Numbered from the stretch's first letter, positions 25,551 to 34,721 are shown. The stretch: DNA of 64,000 nucleotides from Exiguobacterium acetylicum (GCF_019890935.1 NZ_CP082333.1:1018001-1082000); one strand, 5' to 3'. Notes: a model not told the origin generated them from the letters alone. Numbers and translations: made by a program.

Positions 25551-26429
25551 TTATAAGACGTAGGAATCGACCGTTTCGATCAAACGACCGATTTCCGGTT
25601 TCGTGATTTGTGCATTGACACCAACGGATTCACCTTTATGGCGTAAATCGTCGGAAATCAAGGAAGAGAAGACGATGATTGGCAATTCCGCATAACGATC
25701 ATCTTCACGGAGTCGTTTCGTCAAGTGTAGTCCATCCATCTTCGGCATCTCGATATCGGTGATCAAAAGGTCACAGTTGCTTCCATTCTCAAACGCATCA
25801 AAAGCTTCCTTACCGTTGATGAACCATTTCAGACCATGGTAACCGGCTTCCTCGAGTGTTTCGATGATCAATGTCCGGAGCATTTCCGAGTCTTCGGCGA
25901 TCCAGATGACTTTGTCGGATCGATCACGGGACTGGACGCGACGTCCTTCTTCGCGGGCGAAGATATCCTTGCGTGAGAGCTCGAGTGCGATTTTTTCATA
26001 GTCGAGCAAGATGATCATCTTGTCGCCCGTTTTGACGACACCGTTCGTCAGTCCTTCGATGCCACGAGCGAGTTCGTTTGGTGTATCGATCTGTTCCCAT
26101 GAGATACGACGGATTTCCGTCACGGAGTCAACACGCAGGACGCTCTTTTCTCCATTGAATTCACAGATGATCAATCGATCCTCTGTTGCTTCATCGTGGG
26201 GAACACCGATGACGGTTGGCAAATCGATGACCGTCATGACTTCGCCGCGGAGTTCAATCAATCCTTTGACAGCATCCGGTGTACCTGGGAGTGGTGTCAT
26301 CGGGAGGGGAACGATGATTTCCCGGACCTTCATGACATTGATTCCGAACGTGTATGGTCCGCAATGGAAGATGACGATCTCGAGTTCGTTCGTGCCGGCT
26401 TCTAATAAAATATCGTGCTGATTATACAT
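25551..26429 (-). CDS. cheV: Chemotaxis coupling protein CheV (CheW-REC)
   Basis: This 292-residue protein joins a CheW-like domain (residues 1-~150, NELEIVIFHCGPYTFGINV and IELRGEVMTVIDLPTVIGV) to a C-terminal receiver domain (VIWIAEDSEMLRTLIIE; phospho-acceptor in DLLITDIEMPKMDGL). CheV couples receptors to the CheA kinase, and its phosphorylation takes part in adaptation. The family length is usual. It is a single gene with GGAAAGGGG before the ATG. No other chemotaxis gene is in the window. Confidence 0.94.
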   Translation of the reverse strand: MYNQHDILLEAGTNELEIVIFHCGPYTFGINVMKVREIIVPLPMTPLPGTPDAVKGLIELRGEVMTVIDLPTVIGVPHDEATEDRLIICEFNGEKSVLRVDSVTEIRRISWEQIDTPNELARGIEGLTNGVVKTGDKMIILLDYEKIALELSRKDIFAREEGRRVQSRDRSDKVIWIAEDSEMLRTLIIETLEEAGYHGLKWFINGKEAFDAFENGSNCDLLITDIEMPKMDGLHLTKRLREDDRYAELPIIVFSSLISDDLRHKGESVGVNAQITKPEIGRLIETVDSYVL

Positions 26430-26525
26430 ATGGTTGTGCCCCTTTCCATTACCTTCACTTCACTTCTGACTAGTTATCGGCATGCTACGCTAAAAATTCT
26501 AGTTCTGAATTGACAAAAAAAGTGT

Positions 26526-26539
26526 TGTAATCGCTTTCA
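26526..26539 (+). promoter_or_regulatory. cre-like site upstream of the gapN promoter
   Basis: TGTAATCGCTTTCA matches the cre consensus at 13 of 14 positions. It lies about 63 bases before the predicted transcript start, upstream of the -35 box. That placement is seen at CcpA-activated genes such as ackA rather than repressed ones. Confidence 0.6.
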
Positions 26540-26559
26540 TAATATGTTAAGCAAAAAGT

Positions 26560-26589
26560 TTGGCATTTGTCAGACCAATTGATTACAAT
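26560..26589 (+). promoter_or_regulatory. Sigma-A promoter of gapN
   Basis: TTGGCA (26560-26565) and TACAAT (26584-26589) are separated by 18 bases. Confidence 0.6.
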
Positions 26590-26647
26590 AAGCTATGCAG
26601 CCACACACTGAAATGAGAGAGATAAAAATAAATGGAGGTAGAGTGGA

Positions 26648-28087
26648 ATGACTACAGCAACAACCTACACATTTTTACTAGATGGACAATGGCATGAAAG
26701 TGAATCAAAAGAGACGATTGAAATCTCTTCACCATATAAAGAGGATCTTGTCGGTCGCGTCCAAGCGATGACGAAACCGGAAGTCGATCGTGCCATCGCT
26801 TCAGCGAAAGCGGCACAAGCAGAGTGGGCAAAACAACCAGCGAACAAACGGGCTGAATTGCTTCACGCTTGGGCAACGGAACTCGAAAAACGTGCGGACG
26901 AAATCGGTGAAGTCATCATGCGCGAAGTCGGTAAAGGGCGTGCAGATGGCGTCAAAGAGGTCAAACGGACAGCTGAAATCATTCGCTACACAGCGGAAGA
27001 AGGTCTCCGTTTCGACGGTCAGATGATGCAAGGGGATTCGTTCCCTGGTGGTAGCGCGAAAAAAATCGCGGTCATTAAAAAAGCACCACTCGGCGTCGTG
27101 CTTGCGATTTCACCGTTCAACTACCCAGTCAACTTGGCAGCGGCGAAACTCGCACCTGCCCTCATGACAGGAAATGCCGTCGTCTTCAAACCGGCAACAC
27201 AAGGTTCGATCAGCGGTATCTTGATGGTCGAAGCACTCGTCGCAGCAGGTCTTCCAGCTGGACTCGTCAACATCGTCACAGGTCGTGGATCGGTCATCGG
27301 TGATTACTTGACGGCTCACCCGGGCATCAACATGATCACATTCACAGGTGGTACAGGCACAGGACAACATTTGTCGCGTCAATCGGCAATGATTCCACTT
27401 GTCCTTGAACTTGGTGGAAAAGATCCAGCACTCGTTCTTGAAGATGCGAATCTGTCACTTGCGGCAGATCATATCATCAGTGGGGCGTTCTCTTACTCAG
27501 GTCAACGTTGTACAGCAATCAAACGCGTCTTCGTTCTTGATCACCAAGCGGATGCACTCATCGAAGAACTCAAGACACGAATCGCGAAATTGACAGTCGG
27601 TTCACCTGAACAAGACAGTGTCGTCGTGCCGCTCATCGATACGAAATCAGCGGACTTCGTTGAAGGCTTGATCACGGACGCAACAGACAAAGGCGCAACA
27701 CTCGTCACAGGTGGTGGACGTACGGCGAACTTGATCGAACCAACACTTCTTGACAACGTGACACGCGACATGCGCGTTGCTTGGGAAGAGCCGTTCGGAC
27801 CAGTTCTTCCAATCATTCGTGTCAACTCGGTCGACGAAATGATTGCATACTCAAACGAATCAGAATACGGTCTTCAAGCAAGTGTCTTCACAGAGAACAT
27901 CGATGCTGCGTTTGCAGTAGCGGATGCGCTTGAAACAGGTTCTGTTCAAATCAATGGTCGGACGGAACGTGGTCCTGACCACTTCCCATTCATCGGTGTG
28001 AAATCATCGGGTCTCGGCGTCCAAGGCGTCGGACGAAGCCTCGCTTCAATGACACGCGACAAATTAACAGTCCTCAACTTAAAATAA
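26648..28087 (+). CDS. gapN: Non-phosphorylating NADP-dependent glyceraldehyde-3-phosphate dehydrogenase
   Basis: This 479-residue ALDH-fold enzyme oxidises glyceraldehyde 3-phosphate directly to 3-phosphoglycerate and yields NADPH while skipping an ATP-forming step. The catalytic Cys288 is in YSGQRCTAIKR and the general base Glu is in LELGGKDPALV. The C-terminal NGRTERGPDHFPFIGVKSSG, where GapN proteins have a very similar segment, separates it from ordinary aldehyde dehydrogenases. GGAGG precedes the ATG. The codon choice is highly biased, suggesting strong expression. A cre-like box lies upstream, hinting at control by glycolytic flux. Confidence 0.9.
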   Translation: MTTATTYTFLLDGQWHESESKETIEISSPYKEDLVGRVQAMTKPEVDRAIASAKAAQAEWAKQPANKRAELLHAWATELEKRADEIGEVIMREVGKGRADGVKEVKRTAEIIRYTAEEGLRFDGQMMQGDSFPGGSAKKIAVIKKAPLGVVLAISPFNYPVNLAAAKLAPALMTGNAVVFKPATQGSISGILMVEALVAAGLPAGLVNIVTGRGSVIGDYLTAHPGINMITFTGGTGTGQHLSRQSAMIPLVLELGGKDPALVLEDANLSLAADHIISGAFSYSGQRCTAIKRVFVLDHQADALIEELKTRIAKLTVGSPEQDSVVVPLIDTKSADFVEGLITDATDKGATLVTGGGRTANLIEPTLLDNVTRDMRVAWEEPFGPVLPIIRVNSVDEMIAYSNESEYGLQASVFTENIDAAFAVADALETGSVQINGRTERGPDHFPFIGVKSSGLGVQGVGRSLASMTRDKLTVLNLK

Positions 28088-28096
28088 GTTTTTTGA

Positions 28097-28130
28097 CCGA
28101 CCTTTCAATCTGCGGAAAGGTCGGTTTTTT
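28097..28130 (+). terminator. gapN terminator
   Basis: ACCGACCTTTC and GAAAGGTCGGT form an 11-bp stem followed by six T. Confidence 0.92.
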
Positions 28131-28195
28131 GTGCATCCATTTCTTACGCTTTAACGTAAGCTAGAAAACAAATATCACCCTGTGACGCACAAAGT

Positions 28196-28225
28196 TTGGC
28201 GCTATAGCTTCATTCTCTCTATAAT
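28196..28225 (+). promoter_or_regulatory. Sigma-A promoter of the eight-gene operon
   Basis: TTGGCG (28196-28201), 18 bases, TATAAT (28220-28225). The next terminator on this strand is at 34748-34790, so a transcript of about 6.5 kb is predicted. Confidence 0.72.
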
Positions 28226-28261
28226 GAAAGAAAATGGACGAGAGAAAAGAGGCGTGTAGGT

Positions 28262-29233
28262 ATGACTGTATCAGACGAAATCATCCCGATTCCGATTCCG
28301 ACACCATTTCCGGTTGGAGACGTGAACTGCTATGTACTACGAACGGAAGGGGAAAACATCCTCATTGATTGTGGACCGGATACGCTGGAAGCATGGCAAA
28401 CGATGCAACGGACGCTTGCGCGACATGAACTTCAGGTCGAGGATTTAGATCGTGTCATCGTGACACATCATCATGCGGATCATGCTGGGATGGCACATCG
28501 CTTTTCAGAGAAAGGCATTCCCGTCTATGGACATGCGCGATTACGCCCATACTTGGAACAGGACGAGACCTTCTTGAACAACGGGGACGCATTCTTGCGT
28601 CGATTAGCGACATCGTTTGGCGTTCCGCAAGCGATTCAAGAGATGTTACCAAGCTATCAATCTGCCTTGAAATGGCTTGGTAAAGGTCAGCTTGATTTCA
28701 CATTAAAAGAAGGCGACGCGATTACGCCGTCTGGGCGATACCGTGTCATCGAGCTACCGGGGCATGCAAGTGACCAAATCGGAATTTTAAGTGACGATGG
28801 TGTGTTGTTCGCGGCCGATCACCTGCTCGACCGGGTCGAGCCGAATCCATTGCTCGAACAACCGCAACCAGGTGATGATGTGCTCGTAAAACGACCCGTT
28901 CTTGCGTATCTTGACTCCTTAGAAAAATTACAAAGTGAGCAGATTCGAATCGCCTACACCGGACATGGTGCTCCGATTCGAGATGTTGCGGTACTTGTCG
29001 AAGAACGATTAATGCAACGCAAGGCGCGTGGTGATCAGCTCTTGAAGTATTTTACGGGAGAACATACGTTATTCGAATTAGCACAAGTGACGTATGGAAA
29101 CCGCTTAAAAAAATCATTCCCTCTTGTCATGAGTGAGATGAAAGCACGCCTCGATACACTCGTCGCCCGCGGTGCGATCACGGTCGAGAAACGATCAGAT
29201 ATCCTCTACTATTCAAAAGCGGAGGAAGTCTAA
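28262..29233 (+). CDS. MBL-fold metallo-hydrolase
   Basis: This 323-residue protein has a metallo-beta-lactamase fold with the metal motif THHHADHAG (His69-His74), a later His in LPGHASDQIG and Asp in FAADHLLDR. The C-terminal ~70 residues (LLKYFTGEHTLFELAQVTYG) form a winged-helix-like tail seen in the lactonase/hydrolase branch near LACTB2. The likely activity is hydrolysis of a thioester, lactone or phosphoester; the substrate is not evident. Its stop overlaps the start of the SDR gene (TAATG), so it is the first gene of the operon. Confidence 0.85.
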   Translation: MTVSDEIIPIPIPTPFPVGDVNCYVLRTEGENILIDCGPDTLEAWQTMQRTLARHELQVEDLDRVIVTHHHADHAGMAHRFSEKGIPVYGHARLRPYLEQDETFLNNGDAFLRRLATSFGVPQAIQEMLPSYQSALKWLGKGQLDFTLKEGDAITPSGRYRVIELPGHASDQIGILSDDGVLFAADHLLDRVEPNPLLEQPQPGDDVLVKRPVLAYLDSLEKLQSEQIRIAYTGHGAPIRDVAVLVEERLMQRKARGDQLLKYFTGEHTLFELAQVTYGNRLKKSFPLVMSEMKARLDTLVARGAITVEKRSDILYYSKAEEV

Positions 29234-29991
29234 TGCAACTCATCAACCGGACGATCGTCATCACGGGTGCTTCAAGTGGACTCGGGGAAGCACTGGCGCG
29301 CACTCTGCATAAAGAAGGGGCAAACTTGATTTTAATTGCCCGACGCGAGGATCGATTACAAACATTAGCATCTGAACTCCAGGCAGACTACCTGGTCTAC
29401 GATTTGGAAGAGGCGCCTGAAATTCTTGCGGAGACACTCGCAAATCGTTATGGGCGGATTGATATTTTGATTAATAACGCAGGTTTCGGGGAATTCAGCT
29501 TCTTAGACGATACCTCGATTGAAACGATTGAGTCGATGCACCGGATCAACGTCTTAAGTCCCGTTCGCTTAACAAAGGCATGTCTGCCATTACTCAAAGA
29601 GGGTGGTATGATCGTCAACGTGGCAAGTCAGGCGGGGAAGTTGCCGACACCAAAATCAACGATCTATTGCATGACGAAAGCAGCGATGTTGCAATTTTCG
29701 AACGCGTTACGTCTGGAGTTACGTCCAAAAGGCATCCACGTCATGACGGTCAATCCAGGACCGATCGCGACAGAATTTTTTGTCCGTGCGGATGTCGACA
29801 GGAAGTATGAGCAAAATGTCGCTTCCATCGTCCTATCGAAAGAACGACTAGCTTCGACTGTCGTCCGAGCAATAGAGCGGCGTAAACGTGAAGTCAATGC
29901 ACCATGGTGGATGGAGTTATCGGCAAAAGGGTACGGCGTGATGCCACGGTTGATCGAGTGGTTAGGAAAACCGGGCTTCGATAAAAAGTGA
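29233..29991 (+). CDS. Short-chain dehydrogenase/reductase (classical SDR)
   Basis: This 252-residue enzyme has the cofactor loop TGASSGLGEA, the NNAG motif (LINNAGFGEF) and the catalytic Ser and Tyr-Lys (VASQAGKL, YCMTKAA). An Arg-rich stretch after strand 2 (IARREDRL) suggests NADP(H). It is coupled to the MBL gene by a one-base overlap. Its stop is about 20 bases before the binding-protein gene, so it belongs to the same transcript. The C-terminal ISERRKREVN-like basic region followed by a hydrophobic patch is typical of DltE/YqjQ-like SDRs. The substrate is unknown. Confidence 0.88.
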   Translation: MQLINRTIVITGASSGLGEALARTLHKEGANLILIARREDRLQTLASELQADYLVYDLEEAPEILAETLANRYGRIDILINNAGFGEFSFLDDTSIETIESMHRINVLSPVRLTKACLPLLKEGGMIVNVASQAGKLPTPKSTIYCMTKAAMLQFSNALRLELRPKGIHVMTVNPGPIATEFFVRADVDRKYEQNVASIVLSKERLASTVVRAIERRKREVNAPWWMELSAKGYGVMPRLIEWLGKPGFDKK

Positions 29992-30010
29992 TGACGGAGG
30001 AGAACGACAA

Positions 30011-31207
30011 ATGAAAAAAAAGGTAATCAGCTTTCTTGCCCTAGGTACGCTGCTCGCAGGCTGTGGAACACCGGATGCGACACCGGAACCGAAGAATGTC
30101 TTAGGGACTTCTTATCAGACGATCGAAAAAGAAGCGGAAAAGTCAACGGTTCGGATGTATATGTGGGGCGGCGATGATGGCATCAATGCTTACATCGATG
30201 AATACGTAGCACCGCGTCTGAAGAAGGAACACAACATCACGTTAGAACGGGTCCCGATCGAGACGGCGGATATCATTCAAAAACTGCGTGCTGAGAAACA
30301 GGCAGGTAAGGAAAAAGGTGTCATCGATGTCGTCTGGATCAATGGCGATAACTTTTTAAATGCTAAAAAAGACGATTTACTCTATGGAGAAATCACAAAA
30401 GTCCTCCCGAACATGAAATATGTTGATGCTGCCGCACAGAGTTCAGATAGTGGTACGAAAACAGACGGACTTGAAGCCGCATGGGGGAAAGTTCAATATA
30501 CGTTGCACTATGACGCAGCTGACGTGAAGTCGCCACCGACCGATTTGAAAGCACTGAAGTCATGGGTCAAGGAAAATCCAGGACGTTTCACTTATCCGGA
30601 AGTGACGGACTTTACGGGGAATGCCTTCGTCCGCCACGTCATGTATGGTGTCGAATCGAATGAAACCTTAAAAGACCCGAAAGCAGACTTCAAGAAGACA
30701 TGGGCTTATTTGAACGAAATCAAACCGTATCTCTGGAAAAAAGGGAAGACCTATCCAAAGACACTTGCCCAACTCGATCAGTTATACGCGAAGGGAGACG
30801 TCGATTTCACGATGGGTTTCAACGAACGACGGGCTGAACAAGAAGTAACGTCAGGAACGTTTCCGAAACAAACACGTCCGATCGTCTTGAAGGATGGATC
30901 AATCGCGTCGACGCATTTCCTTTCCGTACCGTTCAACGCACCGAATCCGAAGGGCGCACTCGTTGCGATCAATACGTTGTTATCACCAGAAGCACAGTTG
31001 AAAAAATACGATGCGACGTATTGGGGTGACGGAACGAGTCTTGATTTATCGACACTGAATTCGTCAGAACAAAAGCAATTCGCTGATGTACCGGCTGCGC
31101 CGTCGACACCAAAGCCAAGCGTCTTCAAAGGAAAGGTCCGGACGGAACTCGACCCATCCATTTTCGAGATGATCCGTAAGGAATGGCCGTCTCGTGTGGC
31201 GCGGTAA
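30011..31207 (+). CDS. ABC transporter substrate-binding lipoprotein, YnjB-like
   Basis: This 398-residue lipoprotein has the lipobox LLAGCGT (Cys at about residue 18), so it is anchored outside the membrane. The mature part (VRMYMWGGDDGINAYIDEYV, VIDVVWINGDNF) follows the COG4134/YnjB pattern of extracellular binding proteins distantly related to those for thiamine, iron and polyamines. The downstream genes supply two permeases and an ATPase. The natural ligand of YnjB-type transporters is not established. GGAGG precedes the ATG. Confidence 0.85.
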   Translation: MKKKVISFLALGTLLAGCGTPDATPEPKNVLGTSYQTIEKEAEKSTVRMYMWGGDDGINAYIDEYVAPRLKKEHNITLERVPIETADIIQKLRAEKQAGKEKGVIDVVWINGDNFLNAKKDDLLYGEITKVLPNMKYVDAAAQSSDSGTKTDGLEAAWGKVQYTLHYDAADVKSPPTDLKALKSWVKENPGRFTYPEVTDFTGNAFVRHVMYGVESNETLKDPKADFKKTWAYLNEIKPYLWKKGKTYPKTLAQLDQLYAKGDVDFTMGFNERRAEQEVTSGTFPKQTRPIVLKDGSIASTHFLSVPFNAPNPKGALVAINTLLSPEAQLKKYDATYWGDGTSLDLSTLNSSEQKQFADVPAAPSTPKPSVFKGKVRTELDPSIFEMIRKEWPSRVAR

Positions 31208-31952
31208 CGCGTATCCTGCTGCACTCTTGATGGCAGGAATGGTCTTATATGGGTTATGGGTCAGTATCTCGATGACGTCACTTTCCGACTACCGCGAGCT
31301 ACTGACGGATGAGGTCTTTTTAGAGAGTCTAGCCGTCAGTAGTTATGTTGCCATCGTCAGTACGGTGCTCGCGCTGATCATCGGCGTGGTGCTCGCACGA
31401 CTCTTGAGTAGAACACGACTAGCCGCGTTACTTGCGATTCCTTTATTCATCCCTCATCTAGGAGCGGCTTACCTCGCGATCCTCTATTTGAGTGATGTGC
31501 CTGTCATCGGACCGCATGAAGGGAATTATTTTAGTGTCATCCTGACGTATCTGTATAAAGAAATTCCGTTCGTCTTTTTTTATCTCTTACCGGTGGTCCG
31601 GCGCCTTGATTCGCGTTATCAAGAACTCGGTATGATGCTCGGTTTATCACCAGTGCGCCGATTTTGGCATGCGCGGGGCGTTTTCCTACTCGTTCCGATG
31701 CTTGAGGCAGCATTTATCTTGCTTGCCTTCATCCTGTTCGCATATGAGATCCCAGCACTGCTCGGCGTGACCTATCCAAAATTACTTGGCGTCTATGCGT
31801 TCGATTTGTATACACAAGGCGATTTATCGGAGCAACCACTCGCTTTTGCAATGAGTGTCGTTTTGACGGGAGGACTCTTCTTCCTATTGTTGCTCATGAC
31901 TGGTTTGACACGCCCACTGGCAGCGAAGATCAGTAGGGGGCGAAGTGAATGA
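31194..31952 (+). CDS. ABC transporter permease, YnjC N-half-like
   Basis: This 252-residue protein has six predicted helices. The EAA loop is in QELGMMLGLSPVRRFWHARGVF. Together with the next gene it matches the two halves of the fused permease YnjC known in Escherichia coli. The GTG start at 31194 overlaps the end of the binding-protein gene by 14 bases, with AAGGAA upstream. It overlaps the next start by four bases. Confidence 0.8.
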   Translation: MWRGNAYPAALLMAGMVLYGLWVSISMTSLSDYRELLTDEVFLESLAVSSYVAIVSTVLALIIGVVLARLLSRTRLAALLAIPLFIPHLGAAYLAILYLSDVPVIGPHEGNYFSVILTYLYKEIPFVFFYLLPVVRRLDSRYQELGMMLGLSPVRRFWHARGVFLLVPMLEAAFILLAFILFAYEIPALLGVTYPKLLGVYAFDLYTQGDLSEQPLAFAMSVVLTGGLFFLLLLMTGLTRPLAAKISRGRSE

Positions 31953-32698
31953 TAAAAAAAATCAGTGTGACTGTATTCGTTGTACTCCTGTTCATCGTTC
32001 CTTTAATTGGTTTGATTCCGGGAGAGTGGAATTGGAATCCTCGTCTTGAAGCGACGCTCGGCACGACCGTCGCGATGATTTGTGCCGTCGTATTGTTAAA
32101 TCATCTCTTCGGGTACATGGCAGGAAAAGCGATTGCCTTTCAAACGGGGAAACGGATTCGTACAGCAGAGTTCTTAATTAGTTTGCCGCTGTTCGTTCCC
32201 GTGTTATTGCTATCATTCGGTCTCTATTTGACATGGATCCGTCTTGGTTTGGCAGATCGATTTTTCGGTGTCCTGCTCGTGTTGCTTCTGCCGACTTTGC
32301 CGTATACAGTTCGTTTGTATACGAACGGATTTCAAGCGCTCGGGGAACGGATGCTTGAACAGATGGTCTTGATTGAGGGGAACCGCTTCAAGCGTTGGTT
32401 CTATTTGACGGGACCGATGCTTCGATCGACGTTACAATCCGTGACGCTGCTCGTCACGGTGATCACGATCAGTCAGTATGCACTCGTTGCGTTGATTGGT
32501 GGTGGGATCGTCCGCATGATATCACTCGAAGTATTCCCGGCGTATTCCGGTAATTCTCAAGGGGCGGCGCGTCTAGCGACACTGTGGTTGATCGGGTTGC
32601 CCGTTCTCTTTTATGCTGGACAAACTGTTATTTTTTCTAGTTGGATACGAATCGTACGGAGGCGTTTAAATGGAAGTCACAATACAACAAGTCAATAA
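31949..32698 (+). CDS. ABC transporter permease, YnjC C-half-like
   Basis: This 249-residue protein has about six helices. EQMVLIEGNRFKRWFYLTGPML is its EAA-type loop. The start overlaps the previous stop as ATGA, with GGGGCG upstream. Its last 29 bases overlap the ATPase gene. It forms the second half of the membrane channel. Confidence 0.8.
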   Translation: MIKKISVTVFVVLLFIVPLIGLIPGEWNWNPRLEATLGTTVAMICAVVLLNHLFGYMAGKAIAFQTGKRIRTAEFLISLPLFVPVLLLSFGLYLTWIRLGLADRFFGVLLVLLLPTLPYTVRLYTNGFQALGERMLEQMVLIEGNRFKRWFYLTGPMLRSTLQSVTLLVTVITISQYALVALIGGGIVRMISLEVFPAYSGNSQGAARLATLWLIGLPVLFYAGQTVIFSSWIRIVRRRLNGSHNTTSQ

Positions 32699-33557
32699 AC
32701 GATTTGGAACGAAGCATGTGTTGTCTGATATCGATTTAAATATCGCATCTGGACAATGTGTGGCTTTAGTTGGACCGAGTGGTAGTGGGAAAACGACGCT
32801 TCTCCGCTTGATTGCGGGCCTCGAACGTGTGACGAGTGGAGTGATTCAGTTCGGTGACCGAGATGTGACTGTTCTTTCACCGAATCAGCGAGGTGTGACG
32901 ATGATGTTTCAACGGTCGCTGTTGTTCCCACATTTGAACGTCGAACAGAACATCCGTCTCGGTGCCAAACAATTAACACCGATCGAGCTCGAATCCTGGT
33001 TACATCGCGTCGGACTCGAGGGAAGAGGAAAAAGTGCTGTTCACGAATTGTCAGGGGGCGAACAGCAGCGGGCGAGTTTGGCTCGTGCACTGGCGAGTCA
33101 ACCGGACTTCTTGTTGCTCGATGAACCGTTCTCGAGTCTAGATGTACCGAGACGACGGGAACTACGGACATTGATTCGGAAGTTGACCGAGGAACAAGGT
33201 GTCACGACACTCCTTGTCACACACGATCGGGAAGAGGCAATGGCGATGGCGGATATCGTCTATGTCTTAGAACAGGGGCGAATCGTCGATCATGGTACAC
33301 CGATTACGCTGAGCCAGACCAGCCCGTTTTTTGGCGAAGGCATTCAAATTGAAGAAACATGGCATCCGTTGACGGCAGTCAACTTGGTCTCAAGACCGAC
33401 GAAGGAGACGGATGAACGTGTTACGATTACGAAAGAACTCATTCAATACGGTGTTCGATTCTACGAAGTCGAACGAGCATCCGGAGAACGACTCGTGCTC
33501 TCTTCAGACGAGACGATTCATGAGAAAGAAGGCTATATCGTTAGAAAGGAGGGGTGA
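32670..33557 (+). CDS. ABC transporter ATP-binding protein, YnjD-like
   Basis: This 295-residue ATPase carries Walker A GPSGSGKTT (about 33-41), the Q-loop FQRSLLFPHLN, signature LSGGEQQRASLARAL, Walker B DFLLLDEPFSSLD and the switch His in LVTHDREEA. A C-terminal extension of about 75 residues, after the usual ATPase core, may be regulatory. GGAGG precedes the ATG, within the previous gene. It drives the YnjBC-like importer. Confidence 0.92.
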   Translation: MEVTIQQVNKRFGTKHVLSDIDLNIASGQCVALVGPSGSGKTTLLRLIAGLERVTSGVIQFGDRDVTVLSPNQRGVTMMFQRSLLFPHLNVEQNIRLGAKQLTPIELESWLHRVGLEGRGKSAVHELSGGEQQRASLARALASQPDFLLLDEPFSSLDVPRRRELRTLIRKLTEEQGVTTLLVTHDREEAMAMADIVYVLEQGRIVDHGTPITLSQTSPFFGEGIQIEETWHPLTAVNLVSRPTKETDERVTITKELIQYGVRFYEVERASGERLVLSSDETIHEKEGYIVRKEG

Positions 33558-33558
33558 C

Positions 33559-34140
33559 ATGTTAGATACGCGTGCGCGTAAAATCGTTCAACCCCTATTT
33601 GATCAAGGGGCGACCTTATTTAAGAAAATTGGATTATCGGCGACACAGGTGACGATCATCTCCGGCATCATCGGTGGTGCGACGGGCTTTTTCGTCTATA
33701 ACGACATGATGGGAACGGCGATTGTCTTGTTGTGGATCTCGGGCATGCTCGATGTCATCGATGGAACGATGGCACGAAAAGAAAAGACGACTCCAATCGG
33801 CACGATTCTTGACCTTGTTCTCGACCGGATCGTCGAGCTGTCAGTATTGATTGGTCTTGCGCTTCGGTTTCCGGAAACGCAGGTCGTTATTCTGTTGCTC
33901 GTCGCATCATTCGTCATTGGGATGACGATGTTCCTTGCAATCGGAGCGGTTAGTGAGAATTACGGCTACAAGTCGTTTCAATATCAACCGGGACTCGTCG
34001 AACGGACGGAAGGGTTCTTATTCCTAACAGCGATGATCCTGTTCCCAAGCGCCATCATTTGGATCGCAATTGTCTTCTTGATTGCTGAACTCTATACGGT
34101 CGGAGAGCGATTCCATCAAGCTTCGAAGGTGTTGCGATGA
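33559..34140 (+). CDS. CDP-alcohol phosphatidyltransferase-family protein, YnjF-like
   Basis: This 193-residue membrane enzyme has the family motif DGTMARKEKTTPIGTILDLV ending in D (D-G-x2-A-R-x7-G-x3-D-x3-D), with all metal-binding Asp present. Such enzymes move a phosphoalcohol from a CDP-linked donor to an acceptor in membrane lipid or related synthesis. The acceptor is unknown. ATG at 33559 has GGAGGGG upstream and starts one base after the ATPase stop. In E. coli the ynjBCD genes are also followed by a CDP-alcohol phosphotransferase gene (ynjF). Confidence 0.85.
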   Translation: MLDTRARKIVQPLFDQGATLFKKIGLSATQVTIISGIIGGATGFFVYNDMMGTAIVLLWISGMLDVIDGTMARKEKTTPIGTILDLVLDRIVELSVLIGLALRFPETQVVILLLVASFVIGMTMFLAIGAVSENYGYKSFQYQPGLVERTEGFLFLTAMILFPSAIIWIAIVFLIAELYTVGERFHQASKVLR

Positions 34141-34721
34141 GTGAACAAGAGATGATCATGACCGTGGATCGAGCGGGCAACCTGCTCGGACCTCGTCCAC
34201 GATCGGAAGTCCACGCAAACGGCTTGTGGCATGAAACGTTTCATTGTTTCGTCTATGATCCAAAGCGGGACGTCGTGTTGCTCCAGCAACGGTCTGAACA
34301 AAAGAAGGACTTTCCAGGAATGCTTGATATCACGGCAGCGGGTCACTTGCTTGCGAATGAGACAGTCGAGGATGGTGTCCGGGAACTCGAGGAAGAAATT
34401 GGTTTGACATGTACCTTTGATCAATTGATACCGCTTGGCATCCAGGAAGAGGAGTTTCGGGATGCGTCGCTCTGGGACTGTGAGCGATGCCATGTCTTTC
34501 TTGCTCGAAGTGATCAAGCGATAGACGCATACGTCCTCCAGGAAACAGAAGTGAAGCGATTGATTGCTTTTTCAATCGAGCAGTTTGAACGAATCGCGGA
34601 CATGTCCATCGAGCGCATTCAGGACACGACAGGCGAATGGTTCGATCGTCGTCAATTCGTTCCACATCCTTCTTCTTACTGGAGACATGTCCGACAAGGA
34701 ATCGAGCAATTACGTAAATAG
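34137..34721 (+). CDS. Nudix hydrolase, IPP-isomerase-like group
   Basis: This 194-residue protein opens with an IPP-isomerase-like head (LGPRPRSEVHANGLWHETFH) and has the Nudix box GHLLANETVEDGVRELEEEIG. Its spacing is one residue shorter than the standard G-x5-E-x7-REU pattern, as I count it; the EExG part is intact. The likely reaction is cleavage of a nucleoside diphosphate derivative, possibly a CDP-alcohol. The start overlaps the previous gene (ATGA). It is the last gene before the terminator at 34748. Confidence 0.85.
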   Translation: MSEQEMIMTVDRAGNLLGPRPRSEVHANGLWHETFHCFVYDPKRDVVLLQQRSEQKKDFPGMLDITAAGHLLANETVEDGVRELEEEIGLTCTFDQLIPLGIQEEEFRDASLWDCERCHVFLARSDQAIDAYVLQETEVKRLIAFSIEQFERIADMSIERIQDTTGEWFDRRQFVPHPSSYWRHVRQGIEQLRK

